A stretch of DNA of 56,407 nt from Gamarada debralockiae (Eukaryota; Ascomycota; Leotiomycetes; Helotiales; Hyphodiscaceae). Shown piece by piece: positions 31,277-43,486 of the stretch; the stretch's first letter is position 1, and every line of letters begins with the position of its first letter. The translations under genes were made by a program, and so were the position numbers. The stretch is taken from positions 1 through 56,407 of the forward strand of contig NXFV01000836.1 of NCBI GenBank assembly GCA_002803225.1. The letters are read 5' to 3'. The notes beneath the pieces are model-generated. The model made no database searches and was not told the origin of the DNA. It worked only from the letters and a program-made list of their open reading frames with translations.

Positions 31277-33984
31277 TTTCGCGTACTCTTCCTTCCGTTC
31301 AGCTCCGTATTCGAGCAGCAGTAGCCTCACGTTTTATCGTGCACTTTCGAAGAACGGAAGACGATGTTGGAAGATAGGGGCGTGACACTCAGAACCTGTG
31401 AAACATACTCAACAAGAGGATTGGCTGAGTTCTGATGCGTTGGTACCCGACAGCAAACATCGTCATTACCTTGGTTCTGCGACCTCGCGAATCGCTACGT
31501 AGTAGAAAGCACGTGGCGTAAATCTTTACGAGAGTAAGTGGAGTAAAAACAGTAATTGGTGAAGGAAACATCTTGTCCCTCTGTGTATTCTACTGTTTAG
31601 GTTGGCCCTAATTTGCGTCCGACTGTAAAGTCACGTGGATATCACGGATGACTCAACTAGAAAATGCAGTAGAAAAAAGCCGCCAGTATTAGTATAGGCT
31701 TACTGCGAAAGCGATGGTGCAACACCGCGATGGAATTTTCCCTGGGTTTGCTAAATCTCGGAATATGCTCGGTCGAGTCCCTGCGATCCGTAAAGACCTC
31801 GGAAAGATCTCTGAATTACAACCTGGCTCGTCCCCCAGCAAAGCCCTTTGCGTCCAGGCATTCTCCACTGGCGCGTTACCGCTGATACATGCTGTAGCCT
31901 TTCGGAATGGAGAAGACTATTGCGGGCTTCGTAGAGATAGGCACTCGAGCAACATCGCCCTGTACATTTAACGGAGACAGCTTCCGTCGATGGGTTGGGA
32001 CTACTGATGAAGAGAGAGATGTGCTAAGTTACCTTGGAATTCTAGCTCTAGCCTAGTAGAAACTAGTTTCGGAAGGGTATAGCAGTTGGATGACTGTTCC
32101 ATGATAATTCTCTGTTGGAAAAGTTAGCGCCGTTGCGAGAGCCATAAGAAACTGACTAAGTCGTGTCGCAAAGAAAATCGAGAAAGGAGCTCGAAAACTT
32201 TCTAGGTGATAGAAGAGTAGAAGTTGTGGAGCCATCGGATGCCATTCCGTTCAGCCGGCACAGGACTTTAAAGCAGAGTGTGTCTTCACGAGATATTGAC
32301 CATGGTGCCAAAAACTCTGCACTGTCTCGATGAGAGACGATGGCCTTCCAGCCTTCACCCGCGGCCAAGGTAGCCGCCTACCACCTGAAATCACCCTCAG
32401 AGACGTCACCAATATCAAAGGTGATTGGAGCGCATCCGCGTCCCATTCCTTCGTACTTCCAAGTCGCTTTGTATATACTATTTTGCGCCTTTCCCCTTGC
32501 ATCTCTACCGAGAGAGCAGAGATGATAAGAAGGTTTTGCATCAGCGAACTCGCTCCTTTTGTACAATACTAGAGCTCTGGACCTGGGGTTTATTTATTTA
32601 TATACAATGCAGAATGAGGTACGGACGAATTGCGGATGGCTCTTGCGTTATATATGCGAAGCTGGGCTGGAATGCTGCTGCTTCTGAGGTGAAGCTGGTA
32701 TCTTTGTTTGACATGGGACGAAAGGCTGGCTAAGAAGTATATGGCATATGGTGGAACTTGAAATGGGATTGTTGTGGGCGCTGCAGCTGTGCAGATATTG
32801 GGCCTTGACGATTTGAGATATCGAAACAGTCCTCCGTAGCTAATTTGCAGATGAACCTGAGACCTAACGTAACGCTGGTCTCGTAACCTTCTCGATGTGA
32901 CGATCGTTTGAATCGGCTGGACCTAATCCCTGAAACTTCTGCAACAAATCATTTCTTCCTCGTTCCTCGAAATTCCGCGACAACTTCGTCATAATTACAT
33001 TCCAAATCCAACTCATCTCCTCAATTTCTTAGGCCGTCGTCGTTCGTTGTCAATTTTCCCGCTTCCCTGTCTCACATCCCCAAAACACAATTCGTACACA
33101 GCCGAGCCGCCGTGCCCCTCCTTTCTTCTCACCTCTGGTTTCGTTCCGGCTCAATGCATGGTCCGTGGTGATACCGAGCGATCGCAGATCAATCTAAACT
33201 TTAAACTAATAAGAGGAAGGATTGTCAAAGTTGCGAGATCTGACAAACACGGCTTTGGATGCGAAAATGCGTATCGAGGCGGAAAATGAGTGCTGGATGA
33301 GAAGTTGTGCGATATGGGAGATCAACAGTGGGGAAGGATTCAATCATCCGAGAAGTGGGGCAGAGAAAGGGAGGGTTTTTGGAGGAGGAAGGGGAGATGT
33401 ATGAGGAGTTGATGAATTACGACGGGGTACATGGATGGCTTGGCATTCGGCTTTGTGCCTAGATAGAGGTTAGGGGGTTTAAGCGAGGAGTGGGTCTAGG
33501 AAGGGAAGGAGCCAGTGATCGCAGGTCATGGTAAATTTTATACTTTTGAAGGAATTAAGCATGGTTGAAATTGAAGTGTCTATCGTGATGGTTCGAGTCC
33601 AAATCAACAGTTTGGAAGAGCGGCAAACTCTAGAAAGAATGAAGACATTGGTAGAAACTGGGTAGGAGAGGGAATCATAATGTAAAACAGCATGGTGAAA
33701 GAACAGGTACCTTTACCGCTTTCAGGTTCAAGTTGCAGTGCCTCCTAAATTTCTTTCGCTCACAGGGAGTGAAGCTTTCAGAGAGTGGTTATTTTGGATA
33801 GTTCAAATGCTTCCAACGTATTCATGATAATCATTGGGAAAATGGGATAGCTGATATACTGAAATTAGGTTATTCTGTTTACTCCAAAGTTGATTCATTC
33901 GTTCTAACATCATCACTGCCATCAGCGCAAGTGACCCAGGGGTTTCAAGGCTTGTAGGCAAGCTCTTTCAAAGCCAACCCAGAA
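31277..33984. other. long spacer without recognisable gene
   Basis: 2.7 kb. Frames up to about 100 codons occur on both strands (31714-31971, 32251-32733, 33047-33289) but overlap each other and show no motif. The first few hundred bases form the promoter of the SET gene. Composition is near the window average, so this is not simply AT-rich repeat. Confidence 0.35.
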
Positions 33985-35620
33985 TCATCTCAAACGAAAC
34001 AATGAAGCCTTGAACAATCCATCTTCCAATGCCTCAAAATGCTCCCCTTCCATGAGTTCATGCGCGTAGCATTCTATTACGTTCTCGTAATAGTTGGTGC
34101 CTTCGATAGGCCTAATCAAATATAAGGCCCTACCTCCGGCGAGAATGCAAACCTCACCCCCCACACGTGCCTTTTCCAGTCCACTTCCAAGATAGTACTC
34201 AGAAGTGAGAAACAGTACCCGATTTAGGTCAACTGCCATTCCGAACCCCTCAGGATCGGTGGGCTCCTTACTTTCAGTACCCTTAACTGACATCTTCAAA
34301 GCTTCGTCTATCGGCAATCTTGAATGCTTTAACATGCTGGGTATCTTCTCCGAGATTTAAGCCTCGAGCTCGCGCAAGTCCCATTACTGAAATTTTCCAC
34401 AAGAATTAGCAAAATGGGGAACGTATAGAATGAATTTTCAAGCGCCTGGGAACAAATTGAAACGGCGGGGGACCTACGCAAACCTCGGAAGTGCCGAAGT
34501 GACTGCCAAAGCGACGGTGGCCAGCAGTAATGGTGGCAACAAGGCCTCTTTAACGCTACAAAAAGTCGGATGATCCGACATGTTCTCGCTCACCCTGTCC
34601 AACAGCTTCTAAATACTAACACAAGGCATCATATCGGCCAATATCCCGGTCTAGTTGACCCAGTCAGGAATGCTTGGATAATCTTGATCATCTTGATGCC
34701 TCCTAGGACAAGGCTTCTCAGGTCGAAGTCCAAAAGTACTTGACTGGCATACTCCCACCTGTTTTCCATCCGTGACTAAGATCCGAGAATCAGGAAAGGC
34801 AAAGGGGCGGTTATCATCGAAACGAGGAATCCAGGAAGAAAAGTCCACACTGTGATAGTGCTCTTCATTCCTGCTCAATTCGTGCTCAGGCGGCCAAGAC
34901 CGCGGATTTCGAATGGGCTGAGAATATCGAGAGTACCGGCACCAAATTAGCTGCCTCGCGGACGTGTGATGATACAAAGCACAACATCGCGGTAAACTTC
35001 GAAAGTCGTTTTCTGATAGTCCGGCCGTAGACATGAAGATAAATAGGACAGTCTTTTAGTGCGTGTCAAACAGTCCGAGGACACCATAGAGTTTGTCTCA
35101 AGGGTCAGCGGAGGTAAAATAGTTCGACACACGTAACTTTCCCATCAAACCGATGTCATCGGCGTATAACTGTGTAATGTGAATCACCAAACCTGCCGTT
35201 CTGGCGTCCTGTGGCGAATGCGGGGTGGGGAAGATGTACACCAGCCATTGTGATGCGGCACCGACTTCAACCAGCTTATGCTCAGGGTTCCGATCAACAT
35301 TACAGCAGACCTAGCAAGGGTTACTGCATGTGAAATCCATACTCGAGTGAACCACTCTGCCCCTAGAAAATTTTTAAAAAAAGCCCTGTCAAATTGCGTC
35401 ATTGGTTGTTCGCCTCTGGCTTGTGATTGTTACTTCCGCTCTCCCAGTTCACGTTTCGCTCTAGCTAGAAAAGTGGTTGTAAGACCATAAAAGCCGAGGA
35501 TGTCTTTCAGGCCAATCCCCAACCTGCAGCTTTCCGTAAGTTAGATATCGCAGCTGCTGCATTGCCGTTCTTATCCTCTCCGAACCAGATGACAACTTCC
35601 CGAGCCTACTTCCGCCCGCA
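33985..35620 (-). pseudogene. HET-domain (heterokaryon incompatibility) protein, decayed
   Basis: Minus-strand pieces in the order of HET proteins: REVVIWFGEDKNGNAAAAI (about 35610-35550), FFKNFLGAEWFTRVWISHAV..ARSAV (35400-35300), DKLYGVLGLFDTH then a stop (about 35097-35060), CLRPDYQKTTFEVYRDVVLCIITRPRG then a TAA, NPRSWPPEHELSR and SWIPRFDDNRPF (34890-34800), and a C-terminal block YYLGSGLEKARVGGEVCILAGGRALYLIRP (34190-34100). At least two stops and several frameshifts break it. The N-terminal third of the HET domain is missing: the relic begins abruptly where a sugar-permease relic ends. HET proteins trigger cell death after fusion of unlike strains. This copy cannot be functional as read. 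Confidence 0.75.
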
Positions 35621-35640
35621 GTGAAATCAAAGACTTACTG

Positions 35641-36830
35641 ATACCAGTCATCTGCGTAAATACCTGCACAACAGTAGCATGCAAAGTCTGGCTCTCTACT
35701 GCGGAAAAATAAACATGGCCCTCCACCCGAGAACCGTAATTGCCTTCTCTGTGGCGATTGCAGTGAGGGTTTCATCGAACTCAGCTTGGATCCAGGCATC
35801 GTTCTGGCCGTTGTAATGTAGCTTCCGCAGGATTTTCATGGCTTCGTCTTCGCGGTCTGTGGCTATGAGATGCCGGGGCCACTATGAGAAGAAGATCATT
35901 CTTACAGCGCGTATCTGGGACCTCAGTGGGGGTGATCTACAGAGGGCAGAGGAGGCGAGACGTATGAGGCAAGGTACAGCTTGGAATGCTAGTGGAAATC
36001 GCCATTGGAATTGGGAGTGGTCTTCTGCTTGGTGAGATCCATAGCCAATCCATGTTGAACTGAGCAATTGAGTTAGCTCCACGTTACAATGGTTGGGGCG
36101 AGGAATCTAACATGATAAATCCGACTCCAATCATTTGCTGCACCATGCCGACAATAAGACCATGAAGGTCAGGATGAGCACACTCCGACTGATCTGCAGC
36201 ATTCAATCAACATCAATCCCCTAAACTCCATTTTTCTCCCTAGGAAGTCCCAAAAGGTAAACTTACAAACAGGCACACTCATACTAAGCAAACTCACAGC
36301 CCAATCGGCAAAGATACGTCCAACAGGAATCATCTCCAGATTCCTCGCTCCAGCCCGCAAAATCGCACCGACGAGGCAAATCAGTGCACTGATCTGGATC
36401 GTCATCTTCCGACTAAACCTGTTCATAGTGAAGCCCCCCATGAGAGAACCAAAGACTGCACCGCCATTGAACGTAGAATTAATAGCACCGATAATGGGCG
36501 AAGTGTTGACTGTGTTAAGCTATTTAGGAAAGTTGTTAAACCCGATCACGTCGGTCATCACACCAGCGTCGTAGCTAAAGAGGAATGATCTGGAAGTAGA
36601 GTTAGGATAGATTAAGACATATTTGAGGAGGGAAAGACAGACCCAGTGGCTGTGTAGATAAGCCAGCGATATGTTGAAGATTTCCCCCATGTTTGCGATT
36701 TTGTAGCTGGAGCTACCGCTTTCTTGCTCTTATTTGCCTTTGTATCTGGGTGGAATACCGGTATGGAATCTGAGAATTGCGAATTGCTAGCTGTTTGTCT
36801 TTGAATGAGAGATAACCTCACTTGAGTCAA
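35641..36830 (-). pseudogene. MFS sugar permease (lactose-permease-like), decayed and truncated
   Basis: Read from about 36830 down: FLFSYDAGVMTDVIGFNNFP, a TAG, SPIIGAINSTFNGGAVFGSL, GGFTMNRFSRKMTIQISALI, GRIFADWAVSLLSMSVPV, STWIGYGSH...FQWRFPLAFQAVPCLI, ATDREDEAMKILRKLHYNGQ, GWRAMFIFPQ, a TAG, and VVQVFTQMTGIS. This is the fungal sugar/lactose-permease family through about helix 7. The C-terminal helices are absent because the sequence changes at 35641 to the HET relic. Frameshifts lie near 36165-36230 and 35880-35960. It is related to, but not an obvious copy of, the relic at 28821. Confidence 0.75.
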
Positions 36831-37636
36831 GTCATCTCCACATTTTCGAGACCCACAAGTCTACATAAAACCACGCCCCGACTCCTGCACGAACGGCCCA
36901 ATCAATTGCACCATCCCTTACAGAGTAGGAAGGCGTTACTAACGAGTGATACTAGCAATAACCTTATGCCAACACCACCCCGCACTATATCAATTGACCA
37001 GCAGTACAATGCTTGCCGGCATCCCTGCTTCAAGCGTTCAATTCCCAGCTACCCCAGACGATCCCACTCGGGGTACGCACAGCAAATGCCGGCTCCACAC
37101 TATGATTTGACAACATCCAAGAGTGCCAGAAAAATCTGGCCGAGCTAACTACCCATATTGCGCATCTCATCATGCGTATGAAGCGGCCGGTATACGAGCA
37201 CTCGTGATAATGAACCGTTGGGGAGAATCGCGGTGTACAAGGCTGCTGTGGCGTTACTGGCGTCGAGTTAGGGCCGTGCCACACTACTTTCTAAGAAAAT
37301 TATGATCATTGGAAGGAAAAGATGGGAAATTTTGTGAGACTATGGCGTGGCTTTAAGAGCCGTTGGAGGCTTGTATATGCCAGGATTTTGGTTCTTCCGG
37401 GCCGCGATGCCTTGTTCCAACTTGGGAGCGGAGGGGAAAGCCCCGAAAAAGGGCCCGAAACATGCGAAATAGGAGAATCAACCGGAATGTGGAGAACAGC
37501 GGCAGCGCTTTGAAGCTGTCAAGTCACTGACTGAAAGGAGCTCTGCTGGACATATCTAAATAGCATAAGATTTGGCGTAAGATTTGTGTAGGTAATGTTG
37601 AAGATGTTCTGAAGTTTTGCCCTGCCGCCTTTTGCT
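36831..37636. other. intergenic spacer
   Basis: Between the permease relic and the 3' end of the GH3 gene. Short overlapping frames only; nothing recognisable. Confidence 0.4.
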
Positions 37637-40120
37637 TCAACTAACGGTCAAGGTACTATTAGACCTGAGATCCGCACTCGAGCTTCCCACAAAGATTGTG
37701 AAATCTCCTGGCTCGACTACGTAATCCATATTGATGTTCCAGAGACCAAGATCCTGCACGGCGACAGGAATTGAGACTGTTGCCGTTGCGCCAGCTTTGA
37801 TGGGGACTTTCGAGAAACCTTTGAGCTGGATGTTTGGAACAACGACGCTGCTCAGAACATCGGAAACGTAGAGTTGCACGACCTCTGTTCCGTCACGTGT
37901 GGAGTTGTTCGTAACTTGAACAGTTGCAGTGATGGTGTCGCTGGCTGTAGCATTGGTCTTGGAGAGTTTCAATGCCCCGTAATTGAATGTGGAGTAGGAC
38001 TTCCCGTAGCCAAATTCGTACTGAGGAACGGGCGTGTTCAAGACGTATTGGTGGCCAAAGTCAAGTGTGCCGTTGGGATATGCCATACCAGGAGAGACGG
38101 TGCGACCGGAGTTCAAGTAGTCGTAGTAAATGGGCGTTGTCCCAACGTCGTAGGGAAATCCAACAGAGAGCTTGCCGCTGGGGTTCACATCTCCGAAAAG
38201 GACATCTGCTAGCGCATTTCCGCCTTGCTCGGAAGGGTAGAATTGCTGGACTAAGGCTGATGCATTCGAGGATATCCATGGTTCGGTAATGGGCTTCCCA
38301 GAAGAATACACGACCACAGTAGGCTTGCCAGTAGCAATGATGGCTTGAACCAGGTAGGGCATGGCGCCAACCAGGTTCAAGTTGGAAACGTCGACGTGCT
38401 CTCCTGTTGTGGCATTGAGACCCTCCCATAATTGATTTTGATCGCGAGACCATGTTCCGACGACTACGACTGCAACATCGGCAGCTTGAGCAGCAGCCAC
38501 GGCTTCAGGGAATCCAGACTGGTCCGTGGACCAACGTTCACAACCTTGAGCGTAGGTGACGTCTAAAGACAAATTAGAGTTCCAAACTTTTGTAACTGAT
38601 GGGATTACCAACCTCCTTTGCTTGCAGCTTTTATACCGTCTAATGGCGTCACCCCTCGGAGGTAGCTTCCGTTTACTACATAGTCACCATACTTGGAATG
38701 GTCAGCAAGATTGGAAGTAGACATTCAGAATATTCAAAGCTCACATTCATATATCCATATGCCATTGGTCCAATCACAGCAACATTTGCAGTTTTCGAGA
38801 GTGGAAGGACGTCGTCATGGTTCTCCAGCAACACAATCGACTCGCCATCAAGCTCACGAGCCAGTGCAATATTCTCGGGGGTATGGATCTTGGAAGCAGT
38901 CTCATCTGCTGGAACACCAAGATATGGGTGCTCGAAGAGTCCCATCGAGAACTTTGCACGAAGCAGGCGAGAGACGGCCGTATTGACAATATCGATGCTC
39001 AATACTCCGGAACTCACAAGCTCTGGGATGTTCTCGAAATTGTAAGATCCTCCACCCATCTCACAATCATTGCCAGATGGAAGAGCATACATGGTTACAG
39101 CTGTCTTGTCGAGAGGATTCGACTGGCACATTTTGAAGGCGTTGCAAAGTCGATCTGTAGCGCCGGCATCGCTCGTAACCCAGTACTGATAACCCCATTC
39201 TGTACGAAGGATATCCGTCAAGATGTGTTTGTTGGCAACAAGAGCTACGCCATCATATGAGGAATACGCAGACATAATTGAGTAAGCTCCTGCCCCAATG
39301 ACTTGTCGTTTGTATGAGGGGAGGTATGTTGTTCGCAGTTCTCTCTCGCCGCCGTGGACTGGGCCAGTGTTCAAGCCTTGTTCGGGAGATGCGAATGCAG
39401 CGAAATGCTTGACGGTAGCGCTAACATTTCCACCTTGCAATCCTATTCAAAGAAGTCAACATTCAAATTCTAATATGGGCCCGCTAGCTGTTTACCTTTG
39501 ATATATCCGTAGCCAATCTCTCCAGCAAGGTAGCCATCTTCTCCAAACGTCTCCTCGACCCTACCATATCTCAACTCCCGAGCCAGATCCCCAAGAGGCG
39601 CAAACAATTGGTTCACACCGAGAGCAGTAGCTTCTTGGGCAACCGCAGCGCCCATCTTCTGGACCAAGGCAGGATTCCAAGAACAGGCATAGGCGATTGG
39701 GGAGTTGAATATGGTTGCATTTCCGATCAAGAACCCATGAATACCCTCGCTCTGTACCAACGCCGGGATCCCCAATGTCGTATTTTTCATGAGATAGTCC
39801 TGAGCAACCTTGACACCATCTGCAATCCATTGCTGATCAACAGGGTACCCCACATAGAATGCCCCAGCTCGGTATTCCATATTCCACACCAAGCCGCTCA
39901 TGTTGAAGGCATCGGTAGTCATGTTTATCCAATTCGAGATGTCTCCCTGTACCAATTGCGCCGCCTTGTCTTGTATTGTCATGCGTGAGAGAAGATCAGC
40001 CACTCTGGCATCGACACTGGCAGAGGGATTTTTGTAGATTGGTCCCGACGAATGTTCAGCATCTGCGACAGCTGTGGTGCACAGCAGCAAGGCCGAAACG
40101 GCCGCTGAGAGGAGCTTCAT
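37637..40120 (-). CDS. GH3 beta-glucosidase, secreted
   Basis: Glycoside hydrolase family 3 enzyme releasing terminal beta-linked sugars, probably glucose from beta-glucosides or xyloglucan oligosaccharides. Minus-strand exons 40120-39496, 39442-38745, 38691-38613 and 38562-37637 (introns 50-53 bp) give 775 residues, typical of the family. The third donor, GTTGGT at 38612, is non-consensus but the only one that keeps frame. Signal peptide at residues 1-19. The (beta/alpha)8 domain shows VQSEGIHGF, ELRYGRVEETFGED, VKHFAAFASPEQGLN and the nucleophile motif YWVTSDAGATD (Asp300). The alpha/beta sandwich domain carries VAVVVVGTWSRDQNQLW. The C-terminus is a fibronectin-III-like domain (YEFGYGKSYSTF ... 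GDFTIFVGSSS). It shares a divergent promoter with the GH31 gene. Confidence 0.93.
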
Positions 40121-41015
40121 GGTTGAAGAGGGAGTTTTCCCGTTCAATTGTCGTATTTGGCTGTCTCGAGGTTTAAATCTTGATGTCGCTGAACCGCCTG
40201 GCTTTCCTCCCATTTCCACTGGTCAATTGACCCTTCTTATACGACTGTCCATTTCTAAAATTTCCTCGTGCCGACCTGCAAACCGTTGTCATCTCATCTA
40301 AATATCTGCCGCATGTCGAACTGGCTAGGGACCCTAGAACTGGCTAAAAAACCAAGGTTACTCAAGGTCTGCAGAGTAGTCAGGTCTCTAGGATCGTCGT
40401 TCGAGGGGGGTTTCCCATTGGCAGTCTGGATAGACCTTTCCCCGCAGCCGATACATCTCGAGGATGAAGCCAATGCTCGCGATGACAATTTCGGATCGTA
40501 TGTCGGGCCGTAGGTATGTTGTTCCGTTAGATTATGATCTCTGAAGAGAGCCTTAGAGTTTGTGAGAAGGATGTTTACTCGTGGAAATATCGCTTGGCCG
40601 TTTTTGTAAATCTCGGGTGTTGTTGTCGCTGGAATATTTTCCCGAGAGGGGCACGACAGGGGGCGAAAGCCAACAATTTTAAGCTTCTTACCTGCACCTG
40701 CAGACCCGCATCACAACAGCTGTTTGCTCAGAGGACCCCTCATTGCTCCACGTCTTCGCGCGTCATACGAGGCTATCATGGCATAAGGGGCATATTTAGG
40801 CAAAATCGGAAGCTTGGAGCTTCAATCTTTTTTTTGCTATTATCCAGGTGGATACGCGCATCGTGACTAAGCTAGCTGTACGACTGAGCCGTTTTGAAGA
40901 CCGACACAATTGAGGTTGGTACCTTTTCCTTTCGATATTTAAGACTGTTCCAATTGATCTTATTTCCTCTGCACCTCTTCCATCTATGTTCAACTAATAC
41001 TCTACGCCTGCAATC
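40121..41015. promoter_or_regulatory. divergent promoter of GH3 and GH31 genes
   Basis: The 895 bp between two head-to-head start codons. A TATAAG on the minus strand (40236-40241) serves the GH3 side and TATTTAAG (about 40936-40943) the GH31 side. Two GGCTA boxes, GGCTAG at 40323 and GGCTAA at 40342, match the core of XlnR/Xyr1 sites. A minus-strand GCGGGG at about 40440-40445 fits the CreA repressor consensus. Motif matches this short are suggestive only. The layout fits joint induction of the two hydrolases. Confidence 0.55.
40323..40347 (+). promoter_or_regulatory. paired GGCTA boxes (possible XlnR/Xyr1 sites)
   Basis: GGCTAG and GGCTAA, both on the plus strand, start 19 bases apart, about two helical turns. 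They lie nearer the GH3 start. The second is a full match to the XlnR/Xyr1 core. Confidence 0.35.
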
Positions 41016-43486
41016 ATGAGGTTTCGCGATGGTATGTGGCTCGTCGCCGAGGGCAAACGATTGGAGTATGCCGCAGAGGTGTATTCCGTCACGGAATCTG
41101 AAGATGGAAAGGGATTAAGCTTGCTATGCCCTACCAAGAAGATCCAATCCAGAGCTGATTCTTTAAATCTGTCTACTTTGACGATCGTGAGTAATATCAC
41201 CTTACCTCTGGGTTGAAAGTTTCTAATCACCATTTAGGATCTCGAGGCTCCGTTCGACGGAGTTATCTCTGTTGAAACAACCCATTGGCTTGGGGCACAC
41301 AACCCTGGACCACACTTCGATCTGTACCCAGCAGGAAAGCCAAATTTGAGCTCCGTTAAGATCTCGAAATCCGACAATTCAACAACACTCTCTGCTGGAT
41401 CACTGTCTGCCACGATCAAGACTGCCCCTCATGACTTTGATATCAGATTTCATGCCACAGACGGCTCAAAGGAACTCACTTCATTGCTCAATCGCAGCAT
41501 TGGGCTGGCGTATAGCCCTTCGCCCAGCAACCCGATGCAGACGGGAGACATGAGAGGTCTGCAACACTACATCTTTACACAAACGACACTTTCCGTGGGC
41601 GAGTCCGTGCATGGCCTAGGGGAACGATTCGGAGCATTCAATAAGGTTGGGCAAGCTGTTACGTTGTGGAACGCGGATGGAGGAACTTCCAGTGATCAGG
41701 CATATAAAAATGTTCCTCTCTGGATCAGTTCGCGCGGATATGGTATCTTCATTGATACGCCCGACAAGGTGGAACTCGAGATCGGAAGTGAGAGATGCTG
41801 TCGAGTCCAAACAAGTATTGAAGGCCAAAGGTTGAAATGGTACGAGCACCCCAATCTAATTCTGGGTTTGTTCTAATGATGAATAGGTACATTATCCACG
41901 GTCCCACGCCCAAAGAAGTCCTCCAAAAATATTCCATCTTGACCGGTAAACCTGGCAAAGTTCCCAGCTGGAGTTTCGGTCTTTGGCTCAGCACCAGCTT
42001 CACCACAGATTACGACGAAAAGACAGTCAATTCATTTCTTGAAGGGATGCAAGCTCGAGACATCCCCGTCGAAGTCTTCCATTTCGACTGCTTCTGGATG
42101 AAAGCTTTCCACTGGTGCGATTTTGTATTCGACAGCAAAATGTTTCCTGATCCAAAAGCTCAAATCGCACGACTCAAGTCTTCCGGTAACCATTTCATGT
42201 CCTAATTACCACTTCACATCTACTGATAATTTGCAGGCCTTGTCAAGAAAGTCTGCGTCTGGGTAAACCCCTACCTCGGCCAAGCCTCCCCAGTCTTCAA
42301 ATACGCCGCCGAAAAAGGGTACCTCCTAAAACGCAAAAATGGCAGCATCTTCCAATGGGACCTCTGGCAAACCGGCATGGGCATAATCGATTTTACAAAC
42401 CCCGAAGCCACGAAATGGTACGTCAACTGCTTGAAAGGGCTTTTCGACAAAGGAATTGATGCCATCAAGACTGATTTTGGAGAGCGCATACCTACACTCG
42501 ATGTCCAATGGCACGATTCGACACTTGATCCGAGGAAGATGCATAATTATTACGCCTTTTTGTATAACAAGATTGTGTATGAGGCACTGCAGGACCGATT
42601 CGGCAAGAACGAAGCAGTGCTGTTTGCAAGGACAGCGACAGCTGGAACGCAGCGCTTCCCACTCCAATGGGGTGGTGACTGCGAATCCACACCAGAAGCA
42701 ATGGCTGAATCTGTACGCGGAGGCCTATCTCTCGGCCTCTGCGGCTACGCATTCTGGTCCGTAGACATTGGCGGTTTCGAAGGCTTTCCTCCACCATGGA
42801 TTTACAAACGCTGGGTAGCATTCGGACTTCTCTGCTCACATTCTCGACTTCACGGCAGCAATTCCTTCCGCGTTCCATGGACGGTAGATGACGATGATAA
42901 GACTGACCAAGGCTGCTCGAAGATACTAGCGAAATGGACGGCGCTGAAAGCTAGGCTTATGCCATATATTTTTGCGCAGGCACAGGAGGCGGTTAGGTTG
43001 GGGATACCGTTGAGTTTGAGGGCTATGTGTCTTGAGTTTCCGGATGATCCGACGTCATGGTATCTTGATCGTCAGTTTATGTTAGGTGATAGTCTACTTG
43101 TTGCGCCTATCTTTGAGGAGTCGGGAGAGGTGGAATTTTATCTCCCGAAAGGACGCTGGACGAACTTCTTCACGACTGAAATGAAAGATGGGCCTGGTTG
43201 GTTCAAGGAGAAGCATGAGTTTGATACATTGCCGTTGTATGTGAGAGAGGATTCTATCTTGGTGCTTGGCAAGGAGGGCGAGACGAGAACGGTTTATGAC
43301 TATGCGGAAGATGTTGAGGTGAGATTGTATCAAACGACGAAGGGAACAAAGGCTACGATTGTTGATACGGAAGGGGAGGTCGTGGGAGAGTTGGAGGTTG
43401 GAGAGCATGGCATATTGGAGAAGCCGGGGTTTCTGAAGGGGAATTGGAATGTTAATGGTGAGAGCGCACAGTGGAGTGGGAAATAG
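41016..43486 (+). CDS. GH31 alpha-xylosidase (YicI-like)
   Basis: Removes alpha-1,6-linked xylose from the non-reducing end of xyloglucan oligosaccharides. Exons 41016-41186, 41238-41839, 41887-42185 and 42237-43486 (introns 51, 47 and 51 bp) give 773 residues, nearly the length of bacterial YicI (772). No signal peptide is visible, so it is probably intracellular. Catalytic features: HFDCFWMK, the nucleophile motif IKTDFGERIPT (Asp437), FARTATAGTQRFPLQWGGDC with the acid/base Asp505, GLCGYAFWSVDIGGFEG, then LLVAPIFEESGEVEFYLPKG in the C-terminal beta domain. Similarity to bacterial YicI is high along the whole chain. A bacterial origin is possible, but its introns fit the host. It is the natural partner of the GH3 gene: alternate removal of xylose and glucose. 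Confidence 0.93.

Noticed and set aside
33585..33605. GGTTCGAGTCC, like a tRNA T-loop
   Set aside because: The flanking bases do not form the T stem, and no D-arm, anticodon arm or acceptor stem can be folded upstream. No tRNA was found anywhere in the window.
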